Origin: Pseudomonas sp. MMS21 TM103
Lineage (GTDB): Bacteria > Pseudomonadota > Gammaproteobacteria > Pseudomonadales > Pseudomonadaceae
DNA length: 64,000 nt
NCBI RefSeq assembly: GCF_022132145.1
Contig: NZ_JAJISP010000007.1
Coordinates: forward strand, 186,001-250,000
Direction of reading: 5' to 3'
Under the pieces are notes generated by a model. That model was not told the DNA's origin. It worked only from the letters and a program-made list of their open reading frames with translations, and made no database searches. This document shows, one piece after another, positions 8,243-19,944 of the stretch. Numbering within the stretch: the stretch's first letter is position 1; each line of letters begins with the position of its first letter. A program made the translations under genes and the position numbers.

Positions 8243-9325
8243 ATGCTGTCATTCAAGCTAGAAACCCGCCCCGAAGCCTCGCGCACCATGAGCTATCTGT
8301 CGCCGCTGCTTGCGGTGGCACTGACCATGCTCGGTGGGTTGCTGTTGTTCTCCGCCTTAGGCAAAGACCCCCTGGAAGGCTTCCAGGTCTTCTTCCTCAA
8401 CCCGTTGCGCCACTGGTACGGCGTGTCCGAACTGCTGCTCAAGTCCGTCCCGCTGATGCTTATCGCGGTGGGCCTGGCCATTGGTTTTCGCGCCAATGTG
8501 TGGAATATCGGCGCAGAAGGCCAGTTCATCCTCGGCGCCTGTGGCGCGACTGGTGTGGCCCTGGCCATGGGCGACTACAGCGGCCCGCTAGTGCTGCCGG
8601 CGATGGTCGTCGCCGGGGCGCTGGGCGGTGCTGCCTGGGCGGCGATCCCGGCATTCCTGCGCACCCGCTTCAACGCCAACGAGATCCTGGTCTCGCTGAT
8701 GCTGGTGTATGTCGCGCAATTGCTGGTGTCCTGGCTGGTGTTCGGCCCCTGGATGGACCCAGACGGCTTCAACTTCCCGCAGAGCAAGATGTTCTCCGAT
8801 TCGGCGCTGTTGCCGCTGCTGGTAGAGGGCACGCGGCTCAACCTGGCTTTCGTGATGGCGCTGGGGGTGCTGTTGATCGGCTATGTGTTCATGCACAACA
8901 GCTACCTCGGCTTCAAAATGCGCGTGGCCGGCGAGGCGGCGGATGCGGCGCGCTATGCCGGCTTCTCGGCCAAACGCATGGTCTGGATCGGCCTGCTGGT
9001 GGGCGGGGCCTGTGCGGGTGTGGCCGGCATGGCCGAGGTGGCCGGGCCCATGGGCCAGCTCACCGACAAGGTCGCCAGCGGCTACGGCTTCGCCGCCATC
9101 ATCGTGGCCTTCGTCGGGCGGCTCAATCCCATCGGGATCTTCTTTGCCAGCCTGTTGATGGCCCTGTTGTTTCTCGGCGGCGAGCAGGCGCAGTTGTATC
9201 TGAGCCTGCCCGCGTCGATCTCCAAGGTGTTCCAGGGCATGCTGCTGTTCTTCCTGCTCGGCTCGGACCTGTTTATCAACTACCGGCTGCGCGTGCGGCT
9301 GACCCTGGCCAAGGCGGGAGACTGA
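8243..9325 (+). CDS. Nucleoside ABC transporter permease 1
   Basis: A 360-residue inner-membrane permease of the branched-chain/RbsC-like superfamily that accompanies BMP-type binding proteins. Multiple membrane segments are visible (about residues 19-38, 72-92, 105-150, 200-220). The motif IGFRANVWNIGAEGQF (about residue 80) and the EAADAARYAGFSAKRM loop (about 232-247) that contacts the ATPase are both present. It pairs with the next gene, one base away, to form the heteromeric pore. Confidence 0.9.
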   Translation: MLSFKLETRPEASRTMSYLSPLLAVALTMLGGLLLFSALGKDPLEGFQVFFLNPLRHWYGVSELLLKSVPLMLIAVGLAIGFRANVWNIGAEGQFILGACGATGVALAMGDYSGPLVLPAMVVAGALGGAAWAAIPAFLRTRFNANEILVSLMLVYVAQLLVSWLVFGPWMDPDGFNFPQSKMFSDSALLPLLVEGTRLNLAFVMALGVLLIGYVFMHNSYLGFKMRVAGEAADAARYAGFSAKRMVWIGLLVGGACAGVAGMAEVAGPMGQLTDKVASGYGFAAIIVAFVGRLNPIGIFFASLLMALLFLGGEQAQLYLSLPASISKVFQGMLLFFLLGSDLFINYRLRVRLTLAKAGD

Positions 9326-9326
9326 C

Positions 9327-10259
9327 ATGGAGCAGAGTCTGATTACCTCAATGCTGTTCGCCACCCTGGTGGCGGGCACGCCGCTGATCATCGTGGCCCT
9401 GGGCGAACTGATCACCGAAAAGGCCGGGGTGCTCAACCTGGGCGCCGAAGGCACCATGGCGATGGGCGCGGTGGCCGCCTTCGCCGCCACCCATTACACC
9501 GGCAATCCCTATCTCGGCGTGCTGGCCGGCATGGCGGCGGGTGCGCTGATGAGCCTGTTGTTCGGCCTGCTGACCCTGACGCTGATGGCCAATCAGGTGG
9601 CCTCCGGGCTGGCCCTGACGATCTTCGGCGTCGGCCTCTCGGCCTTTGTCGGCAAGCCCTTCGAGTCGCTGACCCTGCCGGCCGTGCCGGCGATCCGCAT
9701 ACCGCTGCTGGCCGATATTCCGCTGCTCGGGCCGGCGCTGTTCAACCAGCAGTCGCTGGTGTATTTCTCCTGGGCCCTGCTCGGCGGCGTGATCTGGTTC
9801 CTCTACAAGAGTCGCGCCGGACTGATCTTGCGCGCCGTCGGCGAGTCGCCCTCGTCGGCCCATTCGATCGGCTATTCGGTGATCGGCATCCGCTACCTGG
9901 CCACCACGTTCGGCGGCGCCATGGCCGGTATCGGCGGCGCCTTCCTGTCGGTGTTCTACACGCCGCTGTGGGTCGAGGGCATGGTCTCCGGTCGCGGCTG
10001 GATCGCCCTGGCGCTGGTGGTGTTCGCCACCTGGCGGCCGCTACGGGTGATGGCCGGGGCCTATCTGTTCGGCGGGGTGATGATCAGCCAGCTGTTTATC
10101 CAGGGCTCGGACCTGCAGATCGATGTGCCGTCGCAGTTGCTCTCGGCGCTGCCTTATCTGGCGACCATTTTCGTGCTGGTGCTGATTTCGCGTAATCAAC
10201 AGACGATCCGGCTCAACTCGCCGATGTCGCTTGGCCAGCCCTACCGGCCGGACGCCTGA
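9327..10259 (+). CDS. Nucleoside ABC transporter permease 2
   Basis: A 310-residue permease, strongly hydrophobic throughout, with the family motif GELITEKAGVLNLGAEG (about residues 27-43) and the coupling-loop segment RAVGESPSSAHSIGYSV (about 169-185). It follows permease 1 after a single base, implying translational coupling, and completes the transmembrane part of the BMP-type importer. Length and position match YufQ/NupQ-like partners. Confidence 0.9.
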   Translation: MEQSLITSMLFATLVAGTPLIIVALGELITEKAGVLNLGAEGTMAMGAVAAFAATHYTGNPYLGVLAGMAAGALMSLLFGLLTLTLMANQVASGLALTIFGVGLSAFVGKPFESLTLPAVPAIRIPLLADIPLLGPALFNQQSLVYFSWALLGGVIWFLYKSRAGLILRAVGESPSSAHSIGYSVIGIRYLATTFGGAMAGIGGAFLSVFYTPLWVEGMVSGRGWIALALVVFATWRPLRVMAGAYLFGGVMISQLFIQGSDLQIDVPSQLLSALPYLATIFVLVLISRNQQTIRLNSPMSLGQPYRPDA

Positions 10260-10347
10260 TCCGTTGGCCGGTGCGCCGAGAGCTGCCGGCCAGGTTAATT
10301 TTTCACCGAATACCAAAACCCACAACAGTGAGTCAGGAGAGGCATCG

Positions 10348-11445
10348 ATGAGCAATCGCAGGAACTTCATCAAGGCAGCGAGTGGTGTGGCAGTGGCAAC
10401 AGCGTTGGGCTTTGGCCTGCTGGGCGCGGCGCAGGCGGCCGACCCGCTCAAGGTCGGCTTCGTCTATATCAGCCCGATCGGCGACGCCGGCTGGACCTAC
10501 CAGCATGATCAAGGGCGCTTGCAGATGGAAAAGGCCCTGGGCGATCAGGTTGAAACCAAATACATCGAGAACGTACCGGAAGGCGCCGACGCCGAACGGG
10601 TCATCCGCGAACTGGCCAGTAGCGGCTACAACCTGATCTACGCCACCAGCTTCGGCTACATGAACTACGTCGAGCGGGTCGCCAAGCAGTTCCCCAACGT
10701 GACCCTGATGCATGCCACCGGCTACAAGACGGGCAAGAACTTCGGCAACTACAACGCGCGCTTCTATGAGGGCCGCTACCTGAATGGCGTGGTCGCCGGC
10801 AAGATGAGCAAGTCCAACGTGCTCGGCTATGTCGCCGCCTTCCCCATCCCCGAAGTGGTGATGGGCATCAACGCCTTCGCCCGCGGCGCGCGCAGCGTCA
10901 ACCCGGATGCCGAAGTGCGGGTGATCTGGGTCAACAGCTGGTACGACCCGGGCAAGGAACGCGAAGCCGCGCTGACCCTGATCTCCCAGGGCGCCGACAT
11001 GCTCACCCACCACACCGACTCCACCGCCGTGGTGCAAGCCGCGGAAGAGAAGGGCGTGAATGCCTTCTCCTATCACTCGGACATGAGCAAGTACGGCGCC
11101 AAGGCGCAGCTCTCCGGCACCACCCACCAGTGGGGCAAGTTCTACACCGATACTACCCAAAGCGTGCTGGACGGCACCTGGAAGCCGGCTTCCACCTGGG
11201 GTGGGATCAAGGAGGGGATGATCGAGATCGTGCCGCTCAACCCCTCGGTACCGGCTGATGTCAACGAGCTGGTGGTGAAGTTGGAAGCCGACATGCGCGC
11301 CGGCACCTTCCACCCCTTCACTGGCCCAGTGGTCGATCAGGATGGCAAGACGCGTGTCCCCGCTGGCGAGGTGATCAGCGATGAGGAGTTGAATCACATG
11401 AAGTACTTCGTCGAGGGGGTCGCGTCCAAGCTGCGGCAGAACTGA
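10348..11445 (+). CDS. BMP-family nucleoside-binding protein with Tat-type signal
   Basis: A 365-residue periplasmic binding protein of the basic membrane protein (BMP/Med) family. The N-terminus reads NRRNFIKAASG followed by a hydrophobic stretch ending AAQA, a twin-arginine export signal rather than the lipoprotein signal common in this family. Mature motifs include VGFVYISPIGDAGWTYQHD and VLGYVAAFPIPEVV. It captures the ligand for the ATPase and permeases just upstream; placing the binding protein last, after an 88-bp gap, allows separate expression. The ATG at 10348 was chosen for the preceding AGGAG. A terminator follows at 11462. Confidence 0.9.
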   Translation: MSNRRNFIKAASGVAVATALGFGLLGAAQAADPLKVGFVYISPIGDAGWTYQHDQGRLQMEKALGDQVETKYIENVPEGADAERVIRELASSGYNLIYATSFGYMNYVERVAKQFPNVTLMHATGYKTGKNFGNYNARFYEGRYLNGVVAGKMSKSNVLGYVAAFPIPEVVMGINAFARGARSVNPDAEVRVIWVNSWYDPGKEREAALTLISQGADMLTHHTDSTAVVQAAEEKGVNAFSYHSDMSKYGAKAQLSGTTHQWGKFYTDTTQSVLDGTWKPASTWGGIKEGMIEIVPLNPSVPADVNELVVKLEADMRAGTFHPFTGPVVDQDGKTRVPAGEVISDEELNHMKYFVEGVASKLRQN

Positions 11446-11461
11446 GTACCGACAAACAAAG

Positions 11462-11485
11462 GGCCAGCCGCGAGGCTGGCCTTTT
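11462..11485 (+). terminator. Terminator of the nucleoside transporter operon
   Basis: The stem GGCCAGCC/GGCTGGCC with a GCGA loop is followed by TTTT, 17 bp after the binding-protein stop codon. Confidence 0.85.
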
Positions 11486-11598
11486 GCGTTGCGGCCGGTT
11501 CCAACTGGCGGTCAGGGTGAGGGATATCTGGGTTTACGCCGCAGACAGTGGGCCGTTGAGCGCGAGGGCGAAGGTTGCGGCGACGTTGGCCAGGCGAG

Positions 11599-11624
11599 AA
11601 AAAGCCGGGCCATCAGGGCCCGGC
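11599..11624 (-). terminator. Terminator of the OprD-family porin gene
   Basis: Read on the minus strand, the stem GCCGGGCC/GGCCCGGC (11604-11611 with 11617-11624) is followed by TTTTT, 42 bp past the porin stop. The convergent gap 11486-11598 holds nothing else recognisable. Confidence 0.8.
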
Positions 11625-11665
11625 AAAGCCTGTACACGGAGTCATCGAGATGCGGAGGCGCGGCC

Positions 11666-12931
11666 TTACCAGAGCGGCAGGCTGTAGCTGACGATGAAGC
11701 GGTTCTCGTCCAGGTCGCTGCCGAAGTTGCTGCGGGTGGTGGCGTTGCGCAGTCGCAGGCCGAGGTTCTTCAGCGGGCCGTCCTGGAAGACGTAGGCGAT
11801 GTCGGTGTCGCGTTCCCAGGTCTTGCCTTCGCTGAGGCCGACGCCGCGGTCGACGTTGTCGCCGGACAGGTAGCGGGTCATGAAAGTCAGCCCCGGCACC
11901 CCTAGGGCGGCGAAGTCGAAGTCGTAGCGCAGCTGCCAGCTGCGTTCGTCCTGGTTGCCGAAGTCGTTGATCTGCACCAGGTTGACCAGTGCGTTGTCGG
12001 CGCCGGCGAGGTAGGCGAAGCCGGTGTCACCGCTCAGGCGCTGGTAGCCGGCGGTGAAGCCCTGGGCCCCCAGGCGGTAGGTGAACAGGGCGCCGAAGGC
12101 ATCGTTGTCGACGTTGCTGCCACCGTCATCGCGGGAGCGGGCGAAGCGGACATCCGACTTGAAGCTCTGCCCCTCGCCCAGCGGCACTTGGTGCACCAGG
12201 TTGACCAGGTGCTGCTGGTAGATGCCGTCGAGACCTCCGTAGTAGTAGCTGGTGGCGAGTTCGGGGGTCCATTGGTAGCGACCGCCAGCGAACAGGAACT
12301 CGTCGCTGCTCTTGCTGCTGCCCAGCACGATGTTGCGCTTGCCGCCGTTGAACACGGTCATTTCCTGGTTATCCGAGGAGTCGCGCTGGTTGACCCGGTC
12401 GAGGCGGCCGAGGTCGAGGTTCAGGCCCGCCACCTCGTTGCTGTTGAGCCAGGCGCCGCGAAAGGTCTGCGGCAGCAGGCGGCTGTCGTTGCGCATCACC
12501 GCCGGCAGCACCGGCTGCAGGGTGCCGAGCTTGAGAGTGCTGTTCGATGCACGCAGCTTGGCGGTGAAGCCGGCCTCGGCGTACTCGTCCTGGGCGCGCT
12601 TGGGCGCCTCGCGATCGCTCTTGAGGATGCCGGTGCCGGTGCGATCCGGGCTGGAGTCGAGCTTGACCCCGAGCAGGCCGATGACATCGAAGCCGACGCC
12701 GATCGGGCCCTCGGTGTAGCCGGACTCGAAGCGCAGCTGGAAGCCCTGGGCCCACTCCTCGGCCTTGGCCTGGGGCGCGCCGTGCTGGCGGAAGTCGCGG
12801 TTCATGTAGAAGTTGCGGGTATCCAGCAGCGCCTTGCTGTCGTCGACGAAAGCCGCCAGGGTCGGGCCGCTCAGGCCCAGGGCGATGCTCGCGGCGAGCA
12901 GCTGGCGGCTGAGTATCGGGGTGTGTCGCAT
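11666..12931 (-). CDS. OprD-family outer-membrane porin
   Basis: A 421-residue porin with a signal peptide (residues 1-26, ending PTLA) and the OprD-family opening FVDDSKALLDTRNFYMNRDF. The alternating amphipathic beta-strand pattern continues to the C-terminus, which ends in an outer-membrane W (SYSLPLW). OprD/Occ channels admit basic amino acids, carboxylates and other small solutes. The gene is transcribed convergently with the nucleoside transporter and in the same direction as the CoA-transferase. Its substrate cannot be read from sequence; a carboxylate linked to the neighbouring CoA-transferase/TRAP region is one possibility. Confidence 0.9.
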   Translation of the reverse strand: MRHTPILSRQLLAASIALGLSGPTLAAFVDDSKALLDTRNFYMNRDFRQHGAPQAKAEEWAQGFQLRFESGYTEGPIGVGFDVIGLLGVKLDSSPDRTGTGILKSDREAPKRAQDEYAEAGFTAKLRASNSTLKLGTLQPVLPAVMRNDSRLLPQTFRGAWLNSNEVAGLNLDLGRLDRVNQRDSSDNQEMTVFNGGKRNIVLGSSKSSDEFLFAGGRYQWTPELATSYYYGGLDGIYQQHLVNLVHQVPLGEGQSFKSDVRFARSRDDGGSNVDNDAFGALFTYRLGAQGFTAGYQRLSGDTGFAYLAGADNALVNLVQINDFGNQDERSWQLRYDFDFAALGVPGLTFMTRYLSGDNVDRGVGLSEGKTWERDTDIAYVFQDGPLKNLGLRLRNATTRSNFGSDLDENRFIVSYSLPLW

Positions 12932-13033
12932 GGGTAGTTCCTCTTGTTGTTATTGTCGCTACGGTTTTTTTTGCCCACAGCCGTCCTGGCAGCGCCTGCC
13001 GGGGCAGCGCCGTGGGGTTTGGGGTGAAAGCTG

Positions 13034-13066
13034 AAAAAAAAGCGCGGGCCCAATACGCGGACCCGC
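13034..13066 (-). terminator. Terminator of the CoA-transferase gene
   Basis: On the minus strand the hairpin GCGGG/CCCGC (13062-13066 with 13044-13048) is followed closely by a run of eight T (13041-13034). It lies 16 bp after the CoA-transferase stop. Confidence 0.7.
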
Positions 13067-13081
13067 ATTTTCGCTCAAGGG

Positions 13082-14632
13082 TTACAGGGTCTCGCGCAGA
13101 CCCAGGCGCTCGGCGCGGAACAGCCGCGCATCCATCAATTTCGGTTGGCGCACGATGGGGGCGAAGTCCATGCGCGCAAGAATGTCGCGCTCGAGATCCA
13201 CACCCGGAGCGATCTCGATCAGCTCCAGGCCGTGCAGGGTCAGGGCGAACACACAGCGCTCGGTGACGTAGAGCACCGGCTGGCCGCGCTCGGCGGCCTG
13301 GCGTCCGGCGAAGGTGCGCTGCTCGACTTCGGCGACGAACTTGCGCAGCGCGCCGTCCGCGACGATGCGCAGCTGGCCGTCCTCGATGCGGATGTCCTGC
13401 TTGCCGGCGCTGAAGGTGCCGACGAACACCACGCGCTTGGCGTTCTGGCTGATGTTGATAAAGCCGCCGGCACCAGATAGCCGGTTGCCGAACTTGGACA
13501 CGTTGAGGTTGCCCGCCGCGTCGGCCTGGGCCAGACCGAGGAAGGCCAGATCCAGGCCGCCGCCGTCGTAGAAGTCGAACTGGTAGGGCTGGTCGAGCAG
13601 CGCGCTGTGGTTGCTCGCCGCGCCGAAGTCCAGGCCCGACGCCGGAATGCCGCCAATCACCCCGGGCTCGGCGGTCAGGGTCAGCAGGTCGATCACGCCT
13701 TCCTCGGCGGCTACCGCAGCGACGCCTTCGGGCATGCCGATGCCCAGGTTGACCACTGCGCCGGCCTGCAACTCGAGGGCGGCGCGCCGGGCGATCAGCT
13801 TGCGCACGTCCAGCGGCAGCGGTGCCAGGCTGTCTACCGGCACCCGGGTTTCTCCGGCGAAGGCCGGGTTGTAGGCGGTGGCGAAGGTCTGCTGATGGTT
13901 CTGCGGTTCGGCCACCACCACGCAGTCGACCAGGATGCCGGGGATTTTAACCGCGCGCGGATTGAGCGAGCCGCGTTCGACGATGCGTTCGACCTGGGCG
14001 ATCACCAGGCCGCCGCTGTTGTGCGCGGCCATGGCGATGGCCAGGCTCTCGATGGTCAGTGCCTCGCGCTCGAACGACAGGTTGCCGTCGGGGTCGGCGC
14101 TGGTGGCGCGGACGATGCCGACGTGAATCGGAAAGGCCTGGTAGAACAGATAGTCCTGGCCGTCGATCGGCATGCGCCGCACCAGGTCGGCGGTGGTCCT
14201 GGCATTCAGCTTGCCGCCGCCGAACGCGGGGTCGACGAAGGTGCCCAGGCCGACCCGCGACAGCTGCCCCGGCTTGCCGGCTGCGATGTCGCGGAACAGT
14301 TGCGAGATCACCCCCTGCGGCAGGTTGTAGGCCTCGATGCGGTTGTCCACCGCCAGTTTCTGCAGCCCCGGCACCAGGCCCCAATGACCGCCGATCACCC
14401 GCCGCAGCAGACCTTCATGGGCCAGGTGATTGAGCCCGCGGCCCTTGCCGTCGCCCTGGCCGGCGGCATACACCAGGGTCAGGTCGCGTGGCGCCTGTTC
14501 GCGCTGGAAACGCTGCTCTAGGGCGATGGCGATTTCCTCGGCGAAACCGATGCCGACGAAGCCACCGGTGGCGACGTTGGCGTTGTCTGGAATACGTGCC
14601 ACGGCGGCGGCGGCGGTGATGATCTTTCTCAT
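13082..14632 (-). CDS. Fused acyl-CoA:acetate/3-ketoacid CoA-transferase (YdiF/propionate type)
   Basis: A 516-residue enzyme in which the alpha and beta halves of family-I CoA-transferases are joined. The alpha half shows DNANVATGGFVGIGFAEEI (about residues 17-35); the beta half shows LGIGMPEGVAAVAAEEG (about 297-313), followed by TLTAEPGVIGG, where the family's catalytic glutamate lies. Such enzymes move CoA between short-chain acyl-CoA and acetate or ketoacids. The ATG at 14632 gives the family N-terminus MRKIITAAAAVARI. It follows a permease remnant and a -24/-12 promoter with tandem palindromes, so sigma54-dependent induction by a short-chain acid is likely. Confidence 0.9.
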   Translation of the reverse strand: MRKIITAAAAVARIPDNANVATGGFVGIGFAEEIAIALEQRFQREQAPRDLTLVYAAGQGDGKGRGLNHLAHEGLLRRVIGGHWGLVPGLQKLAVDNRIEAYNLPQGVISQLFRDIAAGKPGQLSRVGLGTFVDPAFGGGKLNARTTADLVRRMPIDGQDYLFYQAFPIHVGIVRATSADPDGNLSFEREALTIESLAIAMAAHNSGGLVIAQVERIVERGSLNPRAVKIPGILVDCVVVAEPQNHQQTFATAYNPAFAGETRVPVDSLAPLPLDVRKLIARRAALELQAGAVVNLGIGMPEGVAAVAAEEGVIDLLTLTAEPGVIGGIPASGLDFGAASNHSALLDQPYQFDFYDGGGLDLAFLGLAQADAAGNLNVSKFGNRLSGAGGFINISQNAKRVVFVGTFSAGKQDIRIEDGQLRIVADGALRKFVAEVEQRTFAGRQAAERGQPVLYVTERCVFALTLHGLELIEIAPGVDLERDILARMDFAPIVRQPKLMDARLFRAERLGLRETL

Positions 14633-14642
14633 GGCACGAACC

Positions 14643-14712
14643 TCAGAAACTGCCAAACAGGGTGCCCAAGCTGATGCAGCGCGAGAGAAATCAGAATACC
14701 GAGGGTACCCAT
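14643..14712 (-). pseudogene. Collapsed GntP-family permease gene (remnant)
   Basis: The ATG at 14712 with AAGGAACG upstream opens a frame reading MGTLGILISLAL, the start of GntP-type short-chain-acid/gluconate permeases as I know them. After 12 codons the similarity ends. About 10 bases later a different frame reads LGTLFGSF and then a stop at 14643-14645, which resembles the C-terminus of the same family. The simplest reading is an internal deletion of over 1 kb that left only the two ends. Such permeases usually sit directly upstream of CoA-transferase or hydroxybutyrate genes. Identification rests on about 20 residues. Confidence 0.55.
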
Positions 14713-14816
14713 GGTGGGGGCGTTCCTTTTTGTTGTTGTTTTACGGCGCGACTCTGCGGTGCGCCGAACTTCAAGCATCCGGGCGGCGCCCCGGTGCGAT
14801 GGATGGACAAGCTTTA

Positions 14817-14832
14817 GCGAAAGCCGTGCCAA
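14817..14832 (-). promoter_or_regulatory. Sigma54 (-24/-12) promoter before the permease remnant and CoA-transferase
   Basis: On the minus strand the sequence is TTGGCACGGCTTTCGCT: GG and GC are exactly 10 bases apart within a TTGGCACG-N4-TCGC match to the RpoN consensus. Transcription would start near 14806 and run leftwards into the remnant and the CoA-transferase. Confidence 0.75.
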
Positions 14833-14954
14833 GTCGTTCGAAGAGCGTTGGGGAAAGCCGGAGAACAGGCTGCGGGCCAGGCACCATGGGGCTTTGCGCC
14901 CTGTGTCGGCGGGCGGCGTCGTGCCCGGGCACCGCTGTCGGGCCGAACGCGAGT

Positions 14955-15019
14955 GTCTGCTTAGCTGGACATGCTCAGTGGGACAGTGGCCGTCGAAGGC
15001 GTTGTCCAGTTTCCTGGAC
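14955..15019. promoter_or_regulatory. Two 16-bp enhancer palindromes upstream of the CoA-transferase promoter
   Basis: 15004-15019 reads GTCCAGTTTCCTGGAC and 14955-14970 reads GTCTGCTTAGCTGGAC. Both have the form GTCY-N8-GGAC, and they lie about 130-190 bp upstream of the -24/-12 promoter, a normal enhancer distance. The same motif occurs three times before the dctP promoter. Confidence 0.6.
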
Positions 15020-15091
15020 GGCGGCGCGGCGGAGCTTCGGTAGACAGGCGCGCACGGATTTCCCCGGATCGCCTGCAGGTGTTCATCTATC

Positions 15092-15164
15092 GGTGCGCAT
15101 GGCGCACCCCACGGGGCGGCGAGGCAGGGCGGACGGTGTCGGGGTAGGGTGCGCCGCGCGCACC
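15092..15164. repeat. Inverted pair of GGTGCGC...GCGCACC repeats
   Basis: Arms at 15092-15112 and 15144-15164 match in inverted orientation at 18 of 21 positions, and each arm is itself partly palindromic. Elements of the form GTAGGGTGCGCC...GCGCACC are scattered between pseudomonad genes. The pair sits directly after the regulator stop and may also act as a 3'-end RNA structure. Apart from this, the enhancer palindromes and the sigma54 promoter, the gap 14713-15169 holds no gene I can support. Confidence 0.6.
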
Positions 15165-15169
15165 AAGGG

Positions 15170-16651
<1,482 letters not shown>

Positions 16652-16790
16652 GGCAGCTGAGGTTCCAGGGAGTGATGCAGGCGATTATGGGAGCCGGCGC
16701 CCGGCCGAGGCAAGGCAGGCGCGCCGCGCCCGGGCTCGGCGGCTGCCGAGCCCGGGGCCGCTGGGGGCGGGCGCACCGATCGAGCGGGTT

Positions 16791-18161
<1,371 letters not shown>

Positions 18162-18177
18162 TACTTCAACCTCGTGA

Positions 18178-18777
18178 TCAGGGGTGCGGATGGCCGCCGT
18201 TGCGGTCATCGGCGGGCACGCTAATGGCCCGGGGGAAGTTGAACAGCAGGGTGCTGCAGCGCGAGGCGCGGGAGAACAGGGCGATGCCCACCAGGATCAG
18301 GCCCAGCGGCAGCACGCTCTTGAACAGGAAGCGGTAGGGCAGCCCGCTCGGCGCCTGCGAGTGTTCCTGGTAGACGAAGGCGGTGTAGGCATAGGGGACC
18401 AGGGCTTGGATCATCAGGTAGATGACCGGCAACGCCAGCAGGACGATACCCAGCAGTTCGATCAAAGCCTGGCTGCGCGTGGAGAACTTCTCGCGCAGGA
18501 CATCGACGCGTACGTGATCGTCGCGAACCACGGCGTAGGCCAGGGCCAGCATCATCGCCGCGCCGAACAGGTGCCAGGACAGCTCTTCCAGGGCGATCGA
18601 GCCGCGCGCCATGACGAAGCGGCTGAACACATTGCCCAGCACCACCCCCAGCACCGCCAGCCACAGCCAGGCGCTGGCCCGGCCGATGGCGACGATCAGG
18701 CGATCCAGGCGCCAGGACAGGCGGTTGTTGGGCAGATCAGCGGTGGCCAGCGGATCGGCAGAAGCAGGTTGCTGCAT
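18178..18777 (-). CDS. dctQ: TRAP transporter small permease (DctQ)
   Basis: A 199-residue membrane protein with four hydrophobic helices and the DctQ signature FVMARGSIALEELSWHLFGA (about residues 53-72). It bridges the binding protein and DctM in the inner membrane. The gene lies between dctP (81 bp) and dctM (16 bp). Length is within the family range. Confidence 0.9.
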   Translation of the reverse strand: MQQPASADPLATADLPNNRLSWRLDRLIVAIGRASAWLWLAVLGVVLGNVFSRFVMARGSIALEELSWHLFGAAMMLALAYAVVRDDHVRVDVLREKFSTRSQALIELLGIVLLALPVIYLMIQALVPYAYTAFVYQEHSQAPSGLPYRFLFKSVLPLGLILVGIALFSRASRCSTLLFNFPRAISVPADDRNGGHPHP

Positions 18778-18858
18778 CGGGAAAACCTCGCACGTATCAG
18801 GCAGGAAGACGCAACGGGCCGCGGCATGGCCGGGCCCGTGCAGGTTCAGGTTGCGTGA

Positions 18859-19944
18859 TCATTCGTGCTGATAGAAGTCCCGTGGCAGGTAACCCATGCT
18901 GTGCCAGGTGCCATGCAAGGTCATGAACTCGCGCTGACTGGTCAGCACACGCTTGAACATGGCGTCCTGCCCGGCGATCTCTTCGAGCACCTCATTGGTC
19001 ACGCGCTGCAGTTCACGCAGCACTGGCTCGGGCAGCACCCGGGCCTGCACGCCTTCCTTCTTGTAATCGGCGAGGGCGGTCGGTTGTGCCCACTCGCTTT
19101 CGGCGAAGCCCTTGAGGGTGGCCGACTCGCAGCCCATCTCGATCAGCGCACGGCTCTGCGGCTCCAGCTTGTCCCACACATCCTGGTTGACCAGCAGGTG
19201 CGAGGTGGTCAGGGTCTGGTGCCAGCCCGGCATGATGTAGTTCTTGATGATCTGGTCGAGGCCGAGCATCTTGTCGATCGCCGGCTGGGAGAACTCGGTG
19301 GCGTCGATGGTATTGCGCTCCAGCGCCTGGTAGATCTCGCCGCCGGGAATCATGGTGACCGAGGCGCCGAGCTTCTCCAGCACCTTGCCGCCGATGCCGG
19401 CGAAACGGATGCGCAAGCCATCGAAGTCTTCCAGCTTCTCGATCGGTTTGGCGAACCATCCGGCGCCTTCCGGGCCGATGATGCTGCACAGCATCGGGTG
19501 GATGTTGTGCGGGGCGTAGATCTCCTCCAACAGCTTCTTGCCGTCGCCCTGGTAGTACCAGGCCAGATAGGCCGGCGGCTCCATATTGAAGGGCGCGCCC
19601 GAATACAGCGGCAGGGCGGGGATGCTGCCCTGGTCGTAGCCGATCCAGGTGTAGCCGGCCGGGTACTTGCCGGTGCTCACCGCATTCATGATCTCGAACG
19701 GCGGCACCAGCTCGCCCGGCTCGTAGTAGCGCAGCTGGATATCGCCGCCGGAGATGGTCTTGAGCGATTCGGAGAGGTGCTTGATCGGAGTGGTCAGGCC
19801 CACCAGGTGTGAAGGGAAGGCCAGCGGCACCTGCCAGCGGATCTTCTCCGTCGCCAGCGCCGGGGTGGCGAGCAGGCTGCCGGTGAGCAGGGCAGCGGCG
19901 GTAACGCCTAGGGTCAGGCGGGAGAGCTGTTGTTTCATCGACAT
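18859..19944 (-). CDS. dctP: TRAP transporter solute-binding protein (DctP family, keto-acid type)
   Basis: A 361-residue periplasmic protein with a signal peptide (ending PALA, about residue 32). The ligand-arginine region is FDGLRIRFAGIGGKVLEKLG, and the segment PGGEIYQALERNTIDATEFS resembles the TakP branch that binds 2-oxo monocarboxylates and lactate. The ATG at 19944 has AAGGA upstream and gives a normal signal peptide. It is first in dctPQM behind a -24/-12 promoter. Ligand class is inferred from the motif and from the co-regulated CoA-transferase: a short-chain hydroxy or keto acid. Confidence 0.88.
   Translation of the reverse strand: MSMKQQLSRLTLGVTAAALLTGSLLATPALATEKIRWQVPLAFPSHLVGLTTPIKHLSESLKTISGGDIQLRYYEPGELVPPFEIMNAVSTGKYPAGYTWIGYDQGSIPALPLYSGAPFNMEPPAYLAWYYQGDGKKLLEEIYAPHNIHPMLCSIIGPEGAGWFAKPIEKLEDFDGLRIRFAGIGGKVLEKLGASVTMIPGGEIYQALERNTIDATEFSQPAIDKMLGLDQIIKNYIMPGWHQTLTTSHLLVNQDVWDKLEPQSRALIEMGCESATLKGFAESEWAQPTALADYKKEGVQARVLPEPVLRELQRVTNEVLEEIAGQDAMFKRVLTSQREFMTLHGTWHSMGYLPRDFYQHE

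Noticed and set aside
13607..14521. Long plus-strand reading frame opposite the CoA-transferase gene
   Set aside because: GC-rich antisense frame over a clear minus-strand gene; its translation is low-complexity Ala/Gly/Arg/Gln sequence with no motif.
14629..14832. 67-codon frame upstream of the CoA-transferase as a real small protein
   Set aside because: Its first third lies before the good ribosome site and has no family likeness; the rest is better explained as the collapsed permease gene.
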